Positions 59,340-64,000 of a stretch of 64,000 bases of DNA are shown here, one piece after another. The translations under genes and the position numbers were made by a program. The notes beneath the pieces were generated by a model. It did no database searches. It saw only the letters and a list, made by a program, of their open reading frames with translations, and was not told the DNA's origin. Origin of the DNA: Zygnema cylindricum (taxonomy: Eukaryota; Streptophyta; Zygnematophyceae; Zygnematales; Zygnemataceae); contig JBBHKE010000636.1 of NCBI GenBank assembly GCA_037447655.1, forward strand, positions 1 through 64,000, read 5' to 3'. Every line of letters begins with the position of its first letter. Position 1 is the stretch's first letter.

Positions 59340-60998
59340 ATATATATATGTATATATATATATGTATATATGTATATTATATAATATGTATATTTATATG
59401 TATATATTGTTGTTTACCCCCATAAAACCCAACACGAAGAATGCCGGGCCTCGAGCGCGTCTCTCTAGGCTCAGGCTCGGTAGTCCGACAGCGGTGTGCA
59501 CCTAGTCTCACCAAGAGTGACCCCCTTCCCACCTTCCCACCTTCCCACCTTAGGGAGGAAGCGGAGAAGCCTACCTGTCGTAGTCCACTAGGACTAAGAC
59601 TAACACTGAGACTGCCTCGGGGAGCTTTACGACAAGGGTACACGTCACCCGAGGACCTAAAACTCTGAGATACCCACACTATTGCCACGCCTCCTTGTAC
59701 ACACAAGTACACCAGATTGTGTGCACCGTACTCATGGTATTGTCCATGAGACTCACCAGGGTTTTGTCTGTAGTGGTCTCTCCCACCCACTCGAACCGCC
59801 ATCCATTCGATAGTCATTTGTCTTGTGGCAGGAAAAGTCCAAAAAGGCATGAAATGTTTCTTGTAGTACATTTCATGTTACATTTTACTGTTTTTCGAGT
59901 AGTACGCTTGTAAAAATGAAAGTATTTGTTATCTTCGAGATGCTAATTAAAGATTATGTGACGGTGGTTGAGGGTGTGGCACCATTGCAGTGAGTATAAA
60001 GGTATAAAGGATACATAAAAAAAAGGCAGTTCGCCAATATCAGTGTGAATATGTCCAGTGTTTCCCTTTTTTCTTTTTTGGTATTTTCCCTCTTTTTTTT
60101 GTGTATTAGCCTTTTAAGGTTTACGGTTTCGTGATAAATGGGCCGAATTTTGTATTTTATATTTAGCACCAATTTTAGTGTGGATTTTGTTTGCAACATT
60201 GATGTTATCTTTTGTATCCATATTAATTCTGGTATTTCACTGACCTAAATCAGGGGAATATTAATTTGGCTCATTATTTTTATTACACAAACTTCAGGTT
60301 AATCCCAACTTCGAAAAACACTGAAAGACGTTGAACTAAAATTAACGTTTTTTTCTTTTGAAAATGTTTTGTTTTTGATTCGTTTTGGTTCAGTATTGGT
60401 CCTTCGGCATTTCTTCTTTTATCAGTTGAAACTGTCGAATCCAAGATTGTGTATTTCTACATTTTATTTGTATCTATTTTCACAATTCAGGTCGTTTTTT
60501 TTTGTTGGACTATTTTCCATTGCAACTGGGATATCTTTTTCGGGTTAACCTTTCAGTGATCTATCTTCTCTGAAGTTTCGTTGACTTACCTTGAATCTGA
60601 TAATTGTCGCAAATTTAAAAGCAATTTAAAAGTAAATACCAAGCTCTCTTATCTATTTATCTATTTATCAATTTACCTATTTATCCATTTATCTATTTAT
60701 GTTTTTACCTATTATTTAGCTATTTATCTATTTAGCTATTTAGCTATTTATCTGTTTATCTATATACCAATTTATCTATTGATCTGTTTACTCATTTATT
60801 TGTCTTTGTTCTTTTTTCTGTCGTTTTTTTAATTTGCAGGCGAAATATGGGCAGTTGATTCATGGATTGTCGAGTGAAAACGTTCAACTTAATAGAAAGG
60901 TTTTGTCGGAATTGGCGATGTATGAGCCATTTTCATTCAAAGCACTTGTGGATTTAGCGAAGAATCGGGCGGCGAATGGACAAAGTCAAACGTTGTAA
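58926..60998 (+). CDS. mrpl20: Mitochondrial ribosomal protein bL20m (two exons)
   Basis: Exons 58926-59111 and 60840-60998; phase 0 intron of 1,728 bp; 114 residues ending in TAA. bL20 binds 23S-type rRNA and is needed early in large-subunit assembly. The sequence shows the family core: [51 protein letters not shown], then across the splice [27 protein letters not shown], and [11 protein letters not shown]. The short N-terminus (MNRDLIFR) without an added presequence matches nuclear L20 genes of land plants. The plastid copy is normally plastid-encoded, so the mitochondrion is the likely target. The donor GGG|GTCAGT is weak at position 3. The intron holds CT and TA microsatellites. Confidence 0.93.
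59118..59180. repeat. (CT)n and C-rich repeat
   Basis: CT repeats followed by CCCTCCCT units immediately after the bL20m intron donor. Confidence 0.9.
59248..59400. repeat. (TA)n microsatellite
   Basis: More than 100 bp of TATA with occasional TG steps, in the bL20m intron. Confidence 0.92.
59405..59830 (-). other. GC-rich insert in the bL20m intron, possible SINE-like repeat
   Basis: About 420 bp, clearly more GC-rich than its surroundings, abutting the (TA)n tract. The minus strand contains GGCGGTTCGAGTGGG, resembling a polymerase III B box, near its 5' side and would end in a TA-rich tail, as some SINEs do. It contains CCCACCTT triplets at 59527-59550. No A box or target duplication could be confirmed. 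Confidence 0.3.
60640..60800. repeat. CTATTTAT tetranucleotide-type repeat
   Basis: About 160 bp of impure TATC/TATT units (CTATTTATCTATTTAT) just upstream of the bL20m exon 2 acceptor. Confidence 0.85.
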
Positions 60999-61360
60999 TG
61001 GAAATTTAAGGTACTTGCTTCTTAAGGTTTTTTCCGATGTACTTGTTCAAACAAAAAACTAAGGCAAGGTTTTGAGCTACTTTAAATGGTTAAAACTTGT
61101 GGATTTAGGGAAGAATTCGAGTGGCGAATGGACAAAGTCAAACGTTATTATGGGAATTTAAGGTTCTTGCTTCTTCCTTTCAGAATCGTAAGTTTTTTTC
61201 GATGTACTTGTTCACAAAAAAAACAAAGCCAAGGTTTTGAGTTACTTTAAATGGTTAAAGCTTGTGGATTTAGAAAAGTATCGGAGTGCGAATGGACAAA
61301 GTCAATCGTTGCTACCGAATTTTACTGTTTTTGCTTATTCTTTTCAGAATTTTAGGTTTT
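60945..61360 (+). repeat. Tandem copies of the bL20m exon 2 end and 3' flank
   Basis: CTTGTGGATTTAG followed by GCGAATGGACAAAGTCAA occurs at 60945 (coding), 61096 and 61261 (spacings 151 and 165 bp). The shared flank GATGTACTTGTTCA and AAGGTTTTGAG-TACTTTAAA is repeated too. The copies lie downstream of the stop codon and contain frame changes, so they are not extra coding units. Confidence 0.88.
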
Positions 61361-61364
61361 TTGA

Positions 61365-62136
61365 TGTATTTGTTCACGATAAAGCAATGGTGATTTTGGT
61401 GTTTCTTTAGATTGTGAATAAATGGACCATAACCGCCAAATGGGGTTTAGACATATGGTGGACCGTGAAGAGTGGGAGAGAATTCGATGGGATGGTATAT
61501 GATGGTCTTTCATATTAATCTCTAAAGCATTTTTTTTGGAGAGGTCAAATGCTTTTTTTGTAAGGTATTGTTTTCCTCAAAAAAAAAAAAATTGGCACAC
61601 GAGTTGAGCGTTTCATAAATTTCCATCTTTTTGTATAGATCGAAGGAATAGGACAAGAAATAGTTTTTGTATTAGCAAAAGTTCCACTTGGAATCGTTTT
61701 GGAAAAAATATTATGGTTTTTGTTTGTCTTCTACTGTTCGGTTTCTTGAATTTGTGACCTTTATCCTCACCTTCTCTCCCGAATAAAAAGTAAATAATAA
61801 TGAGATTGTCTTGAAATTCGAAAAGTGTATGAGAAATTTTCTGGTGTCCCACATTCGTCTCATTCATGAATCCACCTATCAAAGTAAGGTTTCACATCTG
61901 TGACCCAACTACTTATTATTTGTTTCGTGGATAAAGATTTGAACAATTTAATTTCAACTTCCTTCGACTTTGGAAAATTTTGCCTTTAAAATTGACCCTT
62001 GAGATATTTATTTTTATTTTCCATGTTATGTCGGTAAACGTAACACGGCACGTTTGTGAAAAATATTGAACATGTTTGTTTGGCAACAGTACTATGGTTT
62101 CTCCTACATGATATTAGCCATATTGTATTAAAAAGG
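61365..62136. other. Intergenic AT-rich DNA, nothing recognised
   Basis: No coding signal was seen. It separates bL20m from the LINE relic. Confidence 0.4.
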
Positions 62137-63999
62137 TCATTTTTGCAAAATGATACTTTCGAGAAAAAAGTTTAAGAGGCTTTCAAATTTATCGGCGTTT
62201 ACTTGCTCAGGTATGAGTTGCTGTAGTTGAAAGTTGGTGTCAGCAATGAGAGATTGAAACGGTGGAACTTGATTTTCGAGCGTTAGGGGGCAGTCGTGCA
62301 CGAGCCGAGAGGAGGGCTTGTTGAATTGGTAATAGACCTTCCTCCACCTTAGGGACAACCGGAGCTAGAATAGGGGCATCATCATCAATAAAACGAGAAA
62401 GTAACAGCAAGCGCCAACAAAGCCCAACTACCTAAATATGTCGTTGACATTACGGGAATCAAACCTAGACCGCCATCCGAAATTGGGAGGTTAGCTTGTT
62501 GACGAGCGAACGGCCGCTCTGAACGACCAAAAATCGCATCGCCGACTAATTGGTGAAGCGCACTCAAAAGACACTTGTCAAAAGTGAAAAAAGACAAAAA
62601 AAAAGTTGTTGGCGGCAACGTCTGCACAAGATAGAGAGGTCGTTGATCAAAACAATGCATCGAGATTGCAAAAGGCACTTGTGAGTCCAAAAGCTTGGGA
62701 AGGTCGTCACTATGGGAATATCCTCCAACAACGCATCATCCACGACCTGGTTGACAAAGCAAAAGGCTACGGTAGGGTAACCTAAAGCCTTAGTAGCCTC
62801 ATCAGAAGATGCAACATGAAAACTCATGGGAAGGGGGGAGTCTGACGGCAAACCCCGTAGGCACCAAGCCACACACTTAGATGGTTTAATGGAGAGCCCA
62901 ATCTTGTGAAGTTGTTCAGTAAAATGAGAGGAAGCATAACAAACTTGGTCGCATGGACCCACGATATGCGTGTCATTTGCAATTAATGCCGGAAAGCTTG
63001 ACGGTGGGATAAAGCAAAAAGATGTGTCCTTTAAGGATCACCTTGACGAGTGCTAGTCGCAAACTCGAAGGTGGCAACATCACCTAAGGGACCCCCACGA
63101 GGAAAAACTAGCGAGCTAGGCCTAGTATAAAAAGCCCGAACGAAAGGGAAGAGTTAGTTTATAAGCGAAAGTGCGTATCTCGATTCTTAAAAGATAGCAT
63201 TACGATCAACTATGTTGAGAGCGTTAATGACATCCACTTCAAGAACCACCTAATCCGAATGAAGATCTTAAACAACTCGCAAGCCATGGACAACAGCCTC
63301 ACAACCCCTTTTTGTAGCAACACCAAATTGGTGCAGTGAAAAATGGTCGTAAAATGCTCCTTGGTGGGCACATAGCGCGAGCCATCAGACGATCCAAGCT
63401 CTTCTATACTGATTGAACGGATTCCTCCAACGGGCTTAGAAACAACCACAAGTCCGGCGAGGATAACACTTTGAGGAATGTGACCACGAGCCATCTCGGA
63501 CGCCACTTTAAAGAGAATGTCAAATATAAGGATGGGGTTTCGAGAGAAAATATGCCTCGAAGAAGTTGATAAACCATTCCAAACGGACCGCCCGTCAAAA
63601 GGTGATGGGATCGGATGAGCGCCTTGGATAAAGATTCACGATCCAAATCAAGCGATGGAAGAGGATCACGCCCTTCTAAAAAAGAAAGGGTATTGTCAGG
63701 TGTTGGAGGGTGTGACAAACGCAAAGCTTCAACAATTGCTTCCGAGGACAAGGAGGGCATGAAAAGCCGAAGAGCCCAAGCAACTCAAAAAAATTCACTC
63801 GAACGATCAAGAAAGACAACTCGTTGGAGTCTAACAATGGAGCTTGATAACGTGGCGCGTCGTAAGGATGTGACACATAAAGACCAATCACTCAATATTT
63901 GTGTTTTTGTTGCAAAGACTCTTAATCGCCACGCATAAAGCATTGGCACCGAGCCTTGGTCTCACGAGCTCCACTACCTCCCTATCGGGGTAGCAAAAC
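62137..63999 (-). pseudogene. LINE-type reverse transcriptase relic
   Basis: Read right to left over several frames. 63760-63404 has LSKALIRSHHLLTGGPFGMVYQLLRGIF (split here only by reading), the RT entry region. 63490-63420 has LAGLVVVSKPVGGIRSISI, like the PKPxGGxRPI motif. At about 63340-63190 the frame reads HQFGVATKRGCEAVVHGLRV then VVLEVDVINALN, matching the RT motif A region of non-LTR elements, with in-frame stops. About 63050-63020 has STRQGDPLKG, motif B. 62690-62420 has FARQQANLPISDGGLGLIP and TYLGSWALLA, typical of the C-terminal part. Many stops and frameshifts make it inactive. It continues past the window end. Confidence 0.75.
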
Positions 64000-64000
64000 T

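Noticed and set aside
59377-59871. 164-codon minus-strand frame in the bL20m intron
   Set aside because: It lies in the GC-rich insert where stops are rare. No domain is present and it includes the microsatellite edge.

Overview
This window is nuclear DNA of a green-lineage eukaryote (Streptophyta). The evidence is a plant-type 14-3-3 gene, a mitochondrial bL20 gene resembling land-plant nuclear copies, GT-AG introns of hundreds to thousands of bases, telo-box (AAACCCTAA) clusters upstream of two genes, and plant-type Copia and Gypsy retrotransposons. The long microsatellites, the high transposon load and a PAS/histidine-kinase-like gene of a kind kept in algae and mosses suggest a charophyte alga or early land plant. 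A Chara-like genome is a guess, not something shown here.

Layout. 1-5.2 kb: 5' part of a minus-strand PAS sensor gene, five exons rebuilt by splice phase; it leaves the window on the left. 5.2-15.9 kb: gene-poor DNA with a 1.7-kb foldback element, a second older inverted-repeat element, a hAT-like MITE, a 34-bp minisatellite and a polypurine block. 15.9-44.4 kb: a nested retrotransposon cluster. At least four minus-strand Copia copies (called A, B, E and G here) are interrupted by a Gypsy element with 5-bp target duplications, two plus-strand solo LTRs with perfect target duplications, one truncated LTR, and a plus-strand gag-only Copia derivative (F). 44.8-46.4 kb: a TIR element holding a second copy of the MITE. 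49.2-50.9 kb: an intact four-exon 14-3-3 gene. 54.4-57.5 kb: an intact four-exon RRM gene (RBM7/SF3B4-type) on the minus strand. 58.9-61.0 kb: an intact two-exon mitochondrial ribosomal protein bL20 gene, divergent from the RRM gene. 62.1-64 kb: a decayed LINE reverse transcriptase on the minus strand.

Most interesting signals. (1) The Copia family has a primer-binding site, GGTTATGGGCCCACC, that is the exact complement of the anticodon stem-loop of initiator tRNA-Met. This is the half-tRNA priming mode known from Drosophila copia. The ATG in this site lies in frame with gag, and another in-frame ATG lies inside the LTR end. (2) The R/U5 part of these LTRs holds paired hairpins with compensatory changes between copies. 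(3) The LTRs carry an antisense tRNA-like module. (4) A hAT-type MITE family has four copies here, all with perfect 8-bp target duplications. (5) The last exon and 3' flank of bL20m are duplicated in tandem downstream. (6) Several introns carry very long pyrimidine tracts on the sense strand next to their 3' splice sites.
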